A stretch of 64,000 nt of DNA from Pseudomonas costantinii (GTDB taxonomy: Bacteria > Pseudomonadota > Gammaproteobacteria > Pseudomonadales > Pseudomonadaceae). Both the position numbers and the translations under genes were made by a program. The stretch is from the NCBI RefSeq assembly GCF_001870435.1, contig NZ_MDDR01000020.1, forward strand, positions 62,001 to 126,000, given 5' to 3'. Each line of letters starts with the position of its first letter. Position 1 is the first letter of the stretch. Below are positions 19,051 through 27,598 of this stretch, piece by piece. The notes under the pieces are model-generated. The model was not told the origin of the DNA, ran no database searches, and saw only the letters and a program-made list of their open reading frames with translations.

Positions 19051-20687
19051 GCCGCCGCACCACCCTTCTGCTCCTGCTCGCGTTATCGGCAGGCCACGCC
19101 CAGGCGGCGAACCTGGTCGCGAGTGTCGACCGCAGCCGCGTCAATTCCGGGGAAACCGTGGAACTGACGGTGGAGTCCAGCGACGTCACTCAGTTCGGCA
19201 AACCCGACCTGTCGCCCCTGGATGCGCAGTTCGAAGTCAGCGGCACGCGCCAGATCAACCAACTCACCACCCTGGGCGGCGATAACCACGCCACCACGCG
19301 CTGGATCATCACGCTGCTGCCCAAGGAAAACGGCACGGTGGTGATTCCACCGCTGCACGTGGGTGAACTCAAGACCCAGCCGATCAATCTGCAAGTGGTG
19401 GAGACTGCGAGCCAGAACACCAGCGCTGAACTGGCCCCGGTGTTTGTCGAAACCAACCTCGACCAAAACACCGTGTACGTCCAGGCCCAGGCGCTGTTGA
19501 CCGTGCGGGTGTATCACTCGGTGTCGCTGTACGACGACAGCAGCCTGACCCCCTTGCAGATTCCCGATGCCCGCATCGAGCAGTTGGGCGAGTCGCGCAC
19601 CTACGAAAAAGTCATCAACAGCATCCGCCATGGCGTGATCGAAACACGCTATGCGATCTACCCGCAGCACAGCGGTGCCTTGGTGATTCCGGTGCAGACC
19701 TTCAGTGCCACGCTGGTGGAATCGCGCCCGCCTCAAGAGAACACGCTACAAGGCACCAAGCCGGGCAAGCTGATTCACGTCAGCTCGACCGAGCTTGCGC
19801 TGACGGTCAAGCCCAAACCTGCGCTGTACCCAGCCGACGCGCCCTGGATACCGGCGCGCAGCCTGACCTTGAGCGAAAGCTGGAACCCCGAGCCGGACCA
19901 CGTACAGGTCGGCGACTCGCTGACCCGCAGCCTGACGGTCAAGGCCGAGGGCCTGTCCAGCGCGCAACTGCCGGCCCTGCCCAGCACCGAGATCAACGGC
20001 CTGCGCCGCTACCCCGACCAACCGGTGCTCGGCAACCAAAACAACGACCGTGGCTTGATCGGCAGCCGTGAGGACCGCGAAGCACTGGTGCCCACCCGCG
20101 CCGGGGCCCTGGAACTGCCTGAAGTGGAAGTGGTGTGGTGGAACACCCACGAGGACCACCTCGAACGCACCACCTTGCCCGCCCGAACCCTGCAAGTGGC
20201 CACCAACCCAAGCCTGGTGGTGGACACGCCCGCCACGCCGACCGTGATTACCGCCCCAGACGATGACAGCCTGTGGCTGTGGCAACTCAGCACGCTGATC
20301 CTCGCCTGCACCACCCTGCTGGGCTTTGGCCTGTGGTGGCGTGCGCGCCGGCAACCCGCCGTGCAACGCGCCGCGCAAACCGGCCCGAGCCCACGCACGC
20401 TGCTCGACGACCTCAAGCGCGCCACCCAAGCCAACGACCCCCAGGCCACTCGCCAAGCGCTTGATGCCTGGGCGCGGCAGCAACCGGAAACGTTGGCGGA
20501 GATGGCGGCGCGGTTTGTACCGTTGTCCGATGCCTTGGATGGGCTCAACGGCGCGCTCTACAGCGAAAGCGGGCAATATTGGTTGGGCGAAGAGCTGTGG
20601 CGTGCAGTCAAAGCCATCCCGATGGCCGAGCGAGAGGTAGACCCGGCGACCGACATCACCAGCTTGCCGCCGCTCTACCCCAAATAA
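19047..20687 (+). CDS. batD: BatD family protein
   Basis: The 546-aa protein has a Sec signal peptide (residues 1-20, 'LLLLLALSAGHAQA'), a long beta-rich periplasmic part with Ig-like repeats (about 25-400) and one transmembrane helix near 415-440. A cytoplasmic tail of about 100 aa follows. This is the BatD (oxygen-tolerance) layout. It overlaps batB/C by 4 bp and ends the operon. The Bat group has been linked to oxidative-stress tolerance and envelope integrity, with no agreed biochemical role. A palindromic repeat starts 12 bp after the stop. Confidence 0.92.
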   Translation: MSRRTTLLLLLALSAGHAQAANLVASVDRSRVNSGETVELTVESSDVTQFGKPDLSPLDAQFEVSGTRQINQLTTLGGDNHATTRWIITLLPKENGTVVIPPLHVGELKTQPINLQVVETASQNTSAELAPVFVETNLDQNTVYVQAQALLTVRVYHSVSLYDDSSLTPLQIPDARIEQLGESRTYEKVINSIRHGVIETRYAIYPQHSGALVIPVQTFSATLVESRPPQENTLQGTKPGKLIHVSSTELALTVKPKPALYPADAPWIPARSLTLSESWNPEPDHVQVGDSLTRSLTVKAEGLSSAQLPALPSTEINGLRRYPDQPVLGNQNNDRGLIGSREDREALVPTRAGALELPEVEVVWWNTHEDHLERTTLPARTLQVATNPSLVVDTPATPTVITAPDDDSLWLWQLSTLILACTTLLGFGLWWRARRQPAVQRAAQTGPSPRTLLDDLKRATQANDPQATRQALDAWARQQPETLAEMAARFVPLSDALDGLNGALYSESGQYWLGEELWRAVKAIPMAEREVDPATDITSLPPLYPK

Positions 20688-20699
20688 CCCCCGGCAGAC

Positions 20700-20835
20700 G
20701 ATCGTTCCCACGCTCCGCGTGGGAATGCATCCCGTGACGCTCAGCGTCACCCTTGCGCAAAGCTTGAGCCTTGTATACGCAGCCAGGACGCAGAGCGTCC
20801 GGGGCGGCATTCCCACGCAGAGCGTGGGAACGATC
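20700..20835. repeat. Palindromic REPIN-like repeat, left copy
   Basis: The unit begins ATCGTTCCCACGC and ends with its reverse complement GCGTGGGAACGAT. Inner dyads are 'gtgacgctcagcgtcac' and 'ggacgcagagcgtcc'. A nearly identical unit lies in the same orientation at 21488-21618. The two differ by a few substitutions and a short indel in the centre. Together they bracket the DUF3077-like gene. Confidence 0.85.
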
Positions 20836-20884
20836 ATCGGTGTTGATTGCTGGACATGGGTTGTTAAAGGCCAGCAATCCATAT

Positions 20885-21170
20885 CCCTTTAATTTGCAGG
20901 ACGTTTCCTAGACAATCCCACGGCCTTGCGCCTGCTCACTTCACTGGCTAGCCTTCGCTCCGTCGCTGCATATCAGCGATCGGGTGTGAGAACCTGTGAA
21001 CCAGTAGGCGCCAAGCGCCGCAACCACGAGCAACACGCTCTATGGCGGCTGTGTGCAGGCAGACTTCGGTCTGGCTGGAGTCCTACTGTCCGGTATTCTC
21101 ACCCTGCACATAGCTGCCACCCTTTTGTCGAGTGAGACCGACATTCGGACGGCTCCTTTTTCAGTAGGAA
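20885..21170 (+). promoter_or_regulatory. Structured leader upstream of the DUF3077-like gene (candidate RNA element)
   Basis: At least four foldable units stand in series. They are TCGCTG-CATAT-CAGCGA (20963-20979), GGCGC-CAA-GCGCC (21007-21019), a 5-bp UUCG hairpin CAGAC/GTCTG (21060-21073), and an enclosing 16-bp helix. The helix pairs 21044-21059 with 21103-21118, and its only two non-Watson-Crick positions are G-U pairs. G-U pairs keep an RNA helix but not a DNA cruciform, which favours RNA function. AGGAA follows at 21166 and the gene starts at 21178. No named riboswitch class was recognised. Confidence 0.55.
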
Positions 21171-21177
21171 TTTGCGA

Positions 21178-21477
21178 ATGAACAAAATCGTCCCCGACCC
21201 ACCCCGTTTCACCCCCGACCGTAAAATTTTCGAACGCGCCCTGAGCCACTACCTGCAACCCGCCTCGCCACCGCCCTTCGCCGTGCACCACGACCTCAGC
21301 TTCGAAGACGCCCTCGCCCAAATCTGCGACCTGCTGCGCTGCGCAGCCGCCACCGCTGCCGGCACCACTCAAGCACTGGCCGGCGATCAGCGGCATATGG
21401 CAGGCGCCACCGAACACCTCATCGACACCGCCAAAACTCTGGCCGACCGCGCACTGAACTGCCTGCACGCCGCGTAA
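21178..21477 (+). CDS. Small DUF3077/DUF6124-like protein
   Basis: ATG at 21178 follows AGGAA and gives 99 aa; an in-frame TTG lies 6 nt earlier. The protein has a proline-rich N-terminus ('VPDPPRFTPD'), a central 'HDLSFEDALAQICDLLRCAAATAAGTTQAL' helix and a C-terminal amphipathic helix. This fits the small DUF3077/DUF6124-type proteins that occur as several paralogues per Pseudomonas genome, with no known function. It sits between two near-identical palindromic repeats and behind a strongly structured leader. This isolated cassette-like arrangement is discussed in the findings. Confidence 0.8.
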   Translation: MNKIVPDPPRFTPDRKIFERALSHYLQPASPPPFAVHHDLSFEDALAQICDLLRCAAATAAGTTQALAGDQRHMAGATEHLIDTAKTLADRALNCLHAA

Positions 21478-21487
21478 CCCCTGACCT

Positions 21488-21618
21488 GATCGTTCCCACG
21501 CTCCGCGTGGGAATGCATCCCGTGACGCTCCGCGTCACCCTTGCGCAAAGCTTGAGCCTTGTGTACCTGGACGCAGAGCATCCGGGGCGGCATTCCCACG
21601 CAGAGCGTGGGAACGATC
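21488..21618. repeat. Palindromic REPIN-like repeat, right copy
   Basis: This is the second copy of the 20700-20835 unit, in direct orientation, starting 11 bp after the DUF3077-like stop. Its ends are the same ATCGTTCCCACGC inverted pair. The centre is shorter by about five bases. Confidence 0.85.
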
Positions 21619-21694
21619 AAGGTCAACTGTGGCCGCCCTCGCACATTTTTACAGGTAAACTCCCCTCCTTTTCATCTTCTCCACGGAGTTCGCC

Positions 21695-22936
21695 TTGCGT
21701 CTGTTTCACACCTCCGACTGGCACCTCGGCCAAAACCTGCATGGCCAGGAACGCGACTTCGAACACGCCTGTTTTCTCGAGTGGCTACTGGGCCAATTAA
21801 AAACCGAGCAGCCGGATGCATTGCTGATCGCGGGCGATATCTTCGACACGGTCAACCCGCCGCTCAAAGCTCAAGAGCGCCTGTACGATTTCATCATCAG
21901 CGCCCACGAACAAAACCCGAAACTCACGATTGTGATGATCGCCGGTAACCACGACTCCGGCTCCCGTATCGAGCTGCCGGCGCCGTTGATGCGCCGCTTG
22001 CGCACCCATGCATTGGGCCGTGTGCTGTGGCTGGATGACGGGCAACTGGACGCAGAACGCTTACTGATCCCGCTGCCCGACGCCAAAGGCAAGATTGCCG
22101 CCTGGTGCCTGGCGCTGCCGTTTTTGCGCCCGGCGGAAGTCACCGGCGCGCACGTGGGCGATGATTACCTGCGCGGCATCGGCCAGGTGCATGAATGGCT
22201 GATCGCTGCCGCCAATGCCAAGCGCAAAAAAGGCCAGGCACTGATTGCCATCAGCCACGCGCACATGGCCGGTGGTTCGGTGTCGGAAGACTCCGAGCGC
22301 AGCCTGATCATCGGTAATGCCGAGGCGCTGCCCGCCAGCTTGTTCGACGCCAGCGTGAGCTATGTCGCCCTCGGCCATTTACACAAGCCGCAGCAGGTCA
22401 ATGGTGAAGAGCGCATTCGCTACAGTGGCTCGCCGATTCCATTGTCGTTTTCCGAAATCGGCTACAAGCATCAGATTCTCGATGTGACCTTCCAGGGCCA
22501 ATGCTTGGTGGGCGTCGAGCCGCGCCTGATCCCGCGCTCGGTCAACCTGCAGCGCCTGGAGGCCGCGCCGCTGGCAGATATCCTCAAACAGTTGGCGGAC
22601 CTGCCCGACATCGACCTGCTCGCCGAAACCCAACGCCACCCCTGGCTGGAAGTTCGCGTGCTTCTCGACGAGCCGCAGCCGGACCTGCGCCAGCAAATCG
22701 AAACCGCGCTGCAAGGCAAGGCCGTGCGCCTGGTGCGCATCGCCGCCGAATATGCCGGCAAACGTGGCAGCGAAGGCAGTGACGAAGACCGCCTGATCGA
22801 ACTCGACCAGCTAACCCCCCAGGAACTCTTCAGCCGCGCCTGGCAGGACAGCTATGGCAGTGAGGTGGATGAACAGACGCTGAAGGATTTCGCCGTGCTG
22901 CTCCAGGAAGTGCAACAGGAGGGTGAACAGCCATGA
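21695..22936 (+). CDS. sbcD: Exonuclease subunit SbcD
   Basis: The 413-aa Mre11-type nuclease has the metallophosphoesterase motifs: 'HTSDWHLGQNLHG' (residues 5-17), 'IAGDIFDTVNPP' (about 48-59), 'IAGNHDSG' (about 84-91), 'ISHAHMAGG' and 'ALGHLHKPQ'. With SbcC it cleaves hairpins and blocked DNA ends. The start is TTG at 21695, with GGAG upstream, because the family begins 'MRLFHTSDWH'. It overlaps sbcC by 4 bp (ATGA). Confidence 0.97.
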   Translation: MRLFHTSDWHLGQNLHGQERDFEHACFLEWLLGQLKTEQPDALLIAGDIFDTVNPPLKAQERLYDFIISAHEQNPKLTIVMIAGNHDSGSRIELPAPLMRRLRTHALGRVLWLDDGQLDAERLLIPLPDAKGKIAAWCLALPFLRPAEVTGAHVGDDYLRGIGQVHEWLIAAANAKRKKGQALIAISHAHMAGGSVSEDSERSLIIGNAEALPASLFDASVSYVALGHLHKPQQVNGEERIRYSGSPIPLSFSEIGYKHQILDVTFQGQCLVGVEPRLIPRSVNLQRLEAAPLADILKQLADLPDIDLLAETQRHPWLEVRVLLDEPQPDLRQQIETALQGKAVRLVRIAAEYAGKRGSEGSDEDRLIELDQLTPQELFSRAWQDSYGSEVDEQTLKDFAVLLQEVQQEGEQP

Positions 22937-25900
22937 AGATCCTCGCCATCCGCCTGAAAAACCTCGCCTCACTCGCAGGCCCGTTTGAAATCGACTTTAC
23001 CGCCGAGCCCCTGGCCAGCGCCGGGTTGTTCGCGATTACCGGGCCGACCGGCGCCGGTAAAAGTACCTTGCTCGATGCGCTGTGCCTGGCGTTGTTTGGC
23101 GCTGTGCCGCGCCTGGGCGATACCGGCCAGGCCAAGATGCAGGACGCCGACGGCGATATTTCCATCGGCGACCCGCGCACGTTGCTGCGCCGTGGCACCG
23201 GCGGCGGGTATGCCGAAGTGGATTTTGTTGGCGTCAGCGGCCGTCGCTACCGTGCACGTTGGGAAGCCAACCGCGCCCGTGACAAAGCCAGCGGCAAGTT
23301 GCAGAACAGCCGGCAAAGTCTGATCGACCTCGACAGCGACCAACTGCTGGCCAGCCAGAAAACCGAATACAAGACCCAGCTGGAACTGGCCCTGGGCCTG
23401 AACTTCGAGCAGTTCACCCGTGCGGTGTTGCTGGCGCAAAGCGAGTTCAGTGCGTTCCTCAAAGCCAACGACAACGAGCGCAGCGAACTGCTGGAAAAGC
23501 TCACGGACACTGCGCTCTATACCAAACTTGGCCGCCGCGCGTTCGACAAGGCCAAAGACGCCAAAGACGCCCATAAACAGCTGCAAGACCAAGCCACTGG
23601 CGTCGTGCCCCTGGCACCCGAGGCTCGCGCCGAACTGGATCAACAGCTGGCCGAGGCCCAACAGCACTTCAAGACCCAACAGGCCCAACTCAAACAGCTG
23701 GAGTTGCAGCACACCTGGCTCAAAGAACTGCGTGAATGGCAGGAGCGCCAGCTCAGCGCGACTGAACAACTACAGCGGGCGCAGGCGGACTGGGATCACC
23801 AAAGCCAGCAACGCGAGGACCTGAGCCGCCTGGACCAATTGGCGCCGCAACGGCATCAGTTCGCGCGCCAGGCTGAAGTCGGTACGTTACTGACGCCACT
23901 CGCGGCACAGATTCAGCAGCACATCGGGCAGCAAACCGCGCTGCATACCCGTCAGGATCAGGCGCTGCAACAGCAAGCAGCAGCCCAGTTGGCATTGGCC
24001 GACGCCTTGAAAAACCAGGCCGATGCCGTGCCATTGCTGCGCCAGGCCGTCGAGGAACAGAACACCCTCGCCCACCTGACCAAGGACCTGGCCAAGCGCA
24101 CCGAGGACAAACAGCAGCAGGAAACCGCCTGCACCGAAGGCCAGGCCTTGCTCAACGCTGTACTGGAGAAGCAGGCCCTCGTCGCCGAACGCCTGCAACG
24201 CCTGGCGGCCGAGCTTGAGCACAGTGCCGCTCTCGCGCCGCTGAGCGATGCCTGGACAGCCTACCGCGACCGCCTGCAACAGTTGATGCTGATCGGCAAT
24301 CGCCTGAACAAAGGCCAGGCCGAACTGCCACAACTGGAAGCACGCGCCACCCGCGCCGCCGAACAATTTACCCAGCAGCGCGACGCTCTCGACGTGCTGT
24401 ATCAGGAAGCTGGTGCCGAGCCGCATGCCGTGGCCGAGCAGATCCAATTGCTCGCCAGCCTGCTGCAAGACAATCGCAAGCAACAACGTGCCTTCGAAGA
24501 CCTGACGCGCCTGTGGGACAGCCAGCAGCAGCTTGATCAACAGGCTAGCGTACTGACTCACAAGCTCGCAGAAGCCCACCAGCAACGCGAAAGTCTTATT
24601 CAATCAGGCAAGCAAGCAAAGCTTGAACTGACGACTGTCGAACATACATTGACCGTCACAAAGCAACTGCTGGAGCGTCAACGTGTAGCACGAAGTGAAA
24701 GCGTTGAAGAGTTACGGGCAAAACTTCAAAACGATCATCCCTGCCCCGTTTGCGGGAGCCACGAACACCCCTATCACCAACCTGAAGCGTTGCTGCAAAG
24801 CCTCGGACGCCATGATGAGAATGAGGAGGAAACCGCGCAAAAGGTAGTCGATACGCTCAATCAAAAATTGATAGAGCTACGCGGCGAGCTTGGCGGAACC
24901 AATGGGCAAATAAAGGAATTCCTGAGTCAGCAAGAAGATCTGGCCACGTTACTGACAACCTCCACAACCAACCTGCAAGCTCACGTGCTCGGCACTTCGC
25001 TGCTAAATCAGGACACTGCCAAACGCAGCGCCTGGCTGGCCCAGCAACTGAACCAGCTGACACAAAACATTACCCAGGACGAACAACGCCAAGGCGCCCT
25101 GCTCAACCTGCAACAAAACGCCGGGCGCCTGCAGCAACAGCTGCAAGCCGCTCAAGAAGCCAGTCAGCAAGCCCGGCAATTGCTGGTGGACCAGCAGCGC
25201 GAACTGGCCAACGACCGTGAACGCCTCGATGAAGAACTCAACACCTTCACCAGCCTGTTGCCGGCCGAGACGCTGGAAGGTTTGCGCAGCGATCCAGCCA
25301 ACACTTTCATGCAGCTTGATCAGCAGGTCAGCCAGCGCCGCGAGCAGTTGGATCGCCAACGCGACGAGCTGGAAGAACAGCAACAGCGCCAGCAAACCCT
25401 CGATAAAGAACAGACCAATCAGCAGCATCGCCAGCAACAACTGGAGGCCGCGCAACTCGCCGTCACCGAACTGACGACACAGCAACACGCGGTACAGGAA
25501 AAGCTCGGCGCCCTGCTCGGCCAACACACCAGCGCCGAACACTGGCAGCTACAGCTCGACGCGGCCGTGACGCAATCACGCCAGAGTGAAACCGACGCCA
25601 ACCAGCAGTTGCAGGAAATCCGCAACACGCTGATCCAATTGGCTGCCGACCTCAAGGCCCAGCAGGAACGCCAACAGGCGCTGTATGCCGAGCAACAGAC
25701 CCTCGACACGCGTATCAGCGAATGGCGCGCCCAGCATCCGGAACTGGATAACGATGGGCTCAACCGCTTGCTGGCCGTCGATGACAACCAGGTCACCGAA
25801 CTGCGCCAGCAGGTGCAAGGCAGCGAGAAAGCCGTTGAACAAGCCAAGGTGTTGCTGCAAGAGCGCGAACAGCGCCTGGCCGAACACCAAGCCCAGCACA

Positions 25901-26571
25901 ATGGCGGGCTGGAAGCCGAACAACTGGACAGCGCCCTCGCGGTGCTCAATCAGCAACTGGCCGAAAGCGAGAAACACGTCGTCGAGTTGCGGGCCCGCCA
26001 ATCCGAAGACCAGCGCCGTCAGGACGCCAACCATGCGCTGGCTGAGCAGATCACCAAGGCCTATGAGGAATGGCAGCGCTGGGCGCGGCTCAATGCGCTG
26101 ATCGGCTCGGCGTCTGGCGACACCTTCCGCAAGATCGCCCAGGCCTACAACCTCGACCTGCTGGTGCACCACGCCAACGTGCAGCTGCGCCAACTGGTGC
26201 GCCGTTATCGCCTGAAACGCGGCGGCAGCATGTTGGGGCTATTGGTGATGGACACGGAAATGGGCGATGAACTGCGCTCGGTGCATTCGTTGTCCGGCGG
26301 TGAGACGTTCCTGGTGTCGTTGGCGCTGGCCTTGGGCCTGGCATCGATGGCCTCCAGCACCTTGAAGATCGAGTCGCTGTTTATCGACGAAGGTTTTGGC
26401 AGCCTGGACCCGGAATCGCTGCAATTGGCCATGGATGCCCTGGACGGCTTGCAGGCCCAGGGCCGCAAGGTGGCGGTGATCTCCCACGTACAGGAAATGC
26501 ACGAGCGCATCCCGGTGCAGATCCAGGTCAAGCGCCAGGGCAATGGTTTGAGCACGCTGGAGGTCAAGTGA
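22933..26571 (+). CDS. sbcC: Exonuclease subunit SbcC
   Basis: The 1212-aa Rad50-type ATPase has Walker A 'GPTGAGKST' near residue 37, two long Gln-rich coiled coils, and the zinc-hook 'CPVC' at about residue 605. The C-terminal ABC signature is 'LSGGETFLVSLALALGLASM', with Walker B 'FIDEGFGSLD'. It binds SbcD, tethers DNA ends and gates the nuclease with ATP. The hook-proximal stretch (about 24600-25060) is visibly richer in A/T than the flanking coiled-coil sequence. It overlaps sbcD upstream and the GST gene downstream by 4 bp each. Confidence 0.97.
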   Translation: MKILAIRLKNLASLAGPFEIDFTAEPLASAGLFAITGPTGAGKSTLLDALCLALFGAVPRLGDTGQAKMQDADGDISIGDPRTLLRRGTGGGYAEVDFVGVSGRRYRARWEANRARDKASGKLQNSRQSLIDLDSDQLLASQKTEYKTQLELALGLNFEQFTRAVLLAQSEFSAFLKANDNERSELLEKLTDTALYTKLGRRAFDKAKDAKDAHKQLQDQATGVVPLAPEARAELDQQLAEAQQHFKTQQAQLKQLELQHTWLKELREWQERQLSATEQLQRAQADWDHQSQQREDLSRLDQLAPQRHQFARQAEVGTLLTPLAAQIQQHIGQQTALHTRQDQALQQQAAAQLALADALKNQADAVPLLRQAVEEQNTLAHLTKDLAKRTEDKQQQETACTEGQALLNAVLEKQALVAERLQRLAAELEHSAALAPLSDAWTAYRDRLQQLMLIGNRLNKGQAELPQLEARATRAAEQFTQQRDALDVLYQEAGAEPHAVAEQIQLLASLLQDNRKQQRAFEDLTRLWDSQQQLDQQASVLTHKLAEAHQQRESLIQSGKQAKLELTTVEHTLTVTKQLLERQRVARSESVEELRAKLQNDHPCPVCGSHEHPYHQPEALLQSLGRHDENEEETAQKVVDTLNQKLIELRGELGGTNGQIKEFLSQQEDLATLLTTSTTNLQAHVLGTSLLNQDTAKRSAWLAQQLNQLTQNITQDEQRQGALLNLQQNAGRLQQQLQAAQEASQQARQLLVDQQRELANDRERLDEELNTFTSLLPAETLEGLRSDPANTFMQLDQQVSQRREQLDRQRDELEEQQQRQQTLDKEQTNQQHRQQQLEAAQLAVTELTTQQHAVQEKLGALLGQHTSAEHWQLQLDAAVTQSRQSETDANQQLQEIRNTLIQLAADLKAQQERQQALYAEQQTLDTRISEWRAQHPELDNDGLNRLLAVDDNQVTELRQQVQGSEKAVEQAKVLLQEREQRLAEHQAQHNGGLEAEQLDSALAVLNQQLAESEKHVVELRARQSEDQRRQDANHALAEQITKAYEEWQRWARLNALIGSASGDTFRKIAQAYNLDLLVHHANVQLRQLVRRYRLKRGGSMLGLLVMDTEMGDELRSVHSLSGGETFLVSLALALGLASMASSTLKIESLFIDEGFGSLDPESLQLAMDALDGLQAQGRKVAVISHVQEMHERIPVQIQVKRQGNGLSTLEVK

Positions 26572-27161
26572 GCGAGGCGCTGCTGTATTCGTTTCGCCGC
26601 TGCCCGTATGCGATGCGGGCGCGCTTGGCCTTACGCTATTGCGGGGTGCCGGTAAACATCGTCGAGGTAAGCCTCAAGGCCAAGCCGGCCGAGATGCTGG
26701 CGCTGTCGCCCAAGGGCACGGTGCCGGTGTTGAGCGTCGATGGCCGAGTGATCGATGAAAGCCTGGCAATCATGCAATGGGCGTTGGCGCAAAACGACCC
26801 TGATGACTGGTTGCTACAGGATGACCCGAGGGTGCTGGAACTGATCGCCGAGAACGATCAGGTGTTCAAACATCACTTGAATCGATACAAGTACGCCGAA
26901 CGCTACCCCGAGCAGCCGATGGAACATTATCGGGCTGAGGGCGAAGTGTTTTTGCAAAAGCTGGAAGGGTTGCTTGCGGGGCGGGATTACTTGCTGGCCG
27001 ATCACTTGAGCCTGGCAGATGTGGCACTGGCGCCGTTTGTGCGCCAGTTTGCGCATGTCGATCGGGAGTGGTTTGCAGGGACGCCGTATCAGCGGTTACA
27101 GGCTTGGCTACAGCGTTTTCTGGAGTCGCCGCTGTTTATCGCGGTAATGGCAAAACCCTGA
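26568..27161 (+). CDS. Glutathione S-transferase family protein
   Basis: The 197-aa protein has an N-terminal thioredoxin-like domain with 'RRCPYAMRARLAL' (C12-P-Y-A, a cysteine-type GST/glutaredoxin-like active site) and 'KGTVPVLSVDGRVIDESLAIM', the usual glutathione-binding cis-Pro and ESLAI region. An all-alpha C-terminal domain ('LSLADVALAPFVRQF') follows. It overlaps sbcC by 4 bp (the sbcC stop lies in GTGA, using a GTG start), so it is co-translated with sbcDC. Substrate is unknown; a detoxifying or thiol-repair role is an inference. Confidence 0.88.
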   Translation: MSEALLYSFRRCPYAMRARLALRYCGVPVNIVEVSLKAKPAEMLALSPKGTVPVLSVDGRVIDESLAIMQWALAQNDPDDWLLQDDPRVLELIAENDQVFKHHLNRYKYAERYPEQPMEHYRAEGEVFLQKLEGLLAGRDYLLADHLSLADVALAPFVRQFAHVDREWFAGTPYQRLQAWLQRFLESPLFIAVMAKP

Positions 27162-27173
27162 GTTCAACACAAT

Positions 27174-27243
27174 CAAATGTGGGAGCTGGCTTGCCTTCGA
27201 TGCCGATAACTCGGTATCGCAGGCAAGCCAGCTCCCACATTTG
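27174..27243. repeat. REPIN-type long hairpin
   Basis: Perfect 23-bp arms (27174-27196 and 27221-27243, 'caaatgtgggagctggc...') enclose a second dyad, GATGCCGA/TCGGTATC. It lies between the convergent GST and small-peptide genes and could end both transcripts. Confidence 0.85.
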
Positions 27244-27262
27244 ACCGTCGCTCAATTCAAGC

Positions 27263-27442
27263 TCATTGCTGGGTTTTGTGATCCAGTGCAGCGTAGAAGT
27301 TGGCGCTTTGTTGCAGGTATTTCTGGGTGTAGGCGCTGGTGCTGGATTTTTTGCCGGTGACTTCCACGCTGGCGGCGGCTGGCAATGCCACGGTGGCGGA
27401 AACAGCGGAAGCAGCGATGATCGAGAAGAGATTGAAGTTCAT
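27263..27442 (-). CDS. Small secreted peptide, 59 aa
   Basis: This short gene encodes MNFNLFSIIAASAVSATVAL at its start, a clean Sec signal peptide with likely cleavage near 'LPAAAS-VEV'. A mature peptide of about 35 aa follows, rich in Ser, Thr, Tyr, Gln and Lys ('TGKKSSTSAYTQKYLQQSANFYAAL'). The reading frame is fully open and bounded by ATG and TGA. An AAGGGC sequence lies a short way upstream. No cysteines or lipobox are present. The family is not recognised; a periplasmic peptide similar to the small hypotheticals of other pseudomonads is likely. It converges with GST across a REPIN. Confidence 0.7.
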   Translation of the reverse strand: MNFNLFSIIAASAVSATVALPAAASVEVTGKKSSTSAYTQKYLQQSANFYAALDHKTQQ

Positions 27443-27571
27443 GTCGGTAGCCCTTGTGTTCGTTTGGTTAGGTGGCCTGGGAAGGCCTTGGAACCAAACT
27501 TACGCCCGAGGGCTGAACCTTAGAAATGCTTTGAAACAGTAGCCGCTATTAATGGAATTAATAGAAAGGCT

Positions 27572-27594
27572 CAGGCCCCGCATTGCGGGGCCTG
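27572..27594 (-). terminator. Hairpin terminator after the lactonase gene
   Basis: A perfect 10-bp GC-rich stem CAGGCCCCGC/GCGGGGCCTG closes a 3-nt loop just after the minus-strand stop at 27599. The T-run after it (CCTTTCT) is short. Confidence 0.75.
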
Positions 27595-27598
27595 TGGC

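Noticed and set aside
20656..20882. Frames across the palindromic repeats, also at 21387-21800
   Set aside because: They are translations of the repeat itself; near-identical peptides appear in both copies only because the DNA is repeated.
20700..21618. CRISPR array or integron cassette as explanation for the repeated units
   Set aside because: Only two copies, about 650 bp apart, each internally palindromic over its full length; no cas genes, no integrase and no series of spacers.
27174..27243. tRNA-like or riboswitch structure
   Set aside because: The 23-bp perfect arms and the sequence match the REP family seen elsewhere in the window; no cloverleaf can be drawn.
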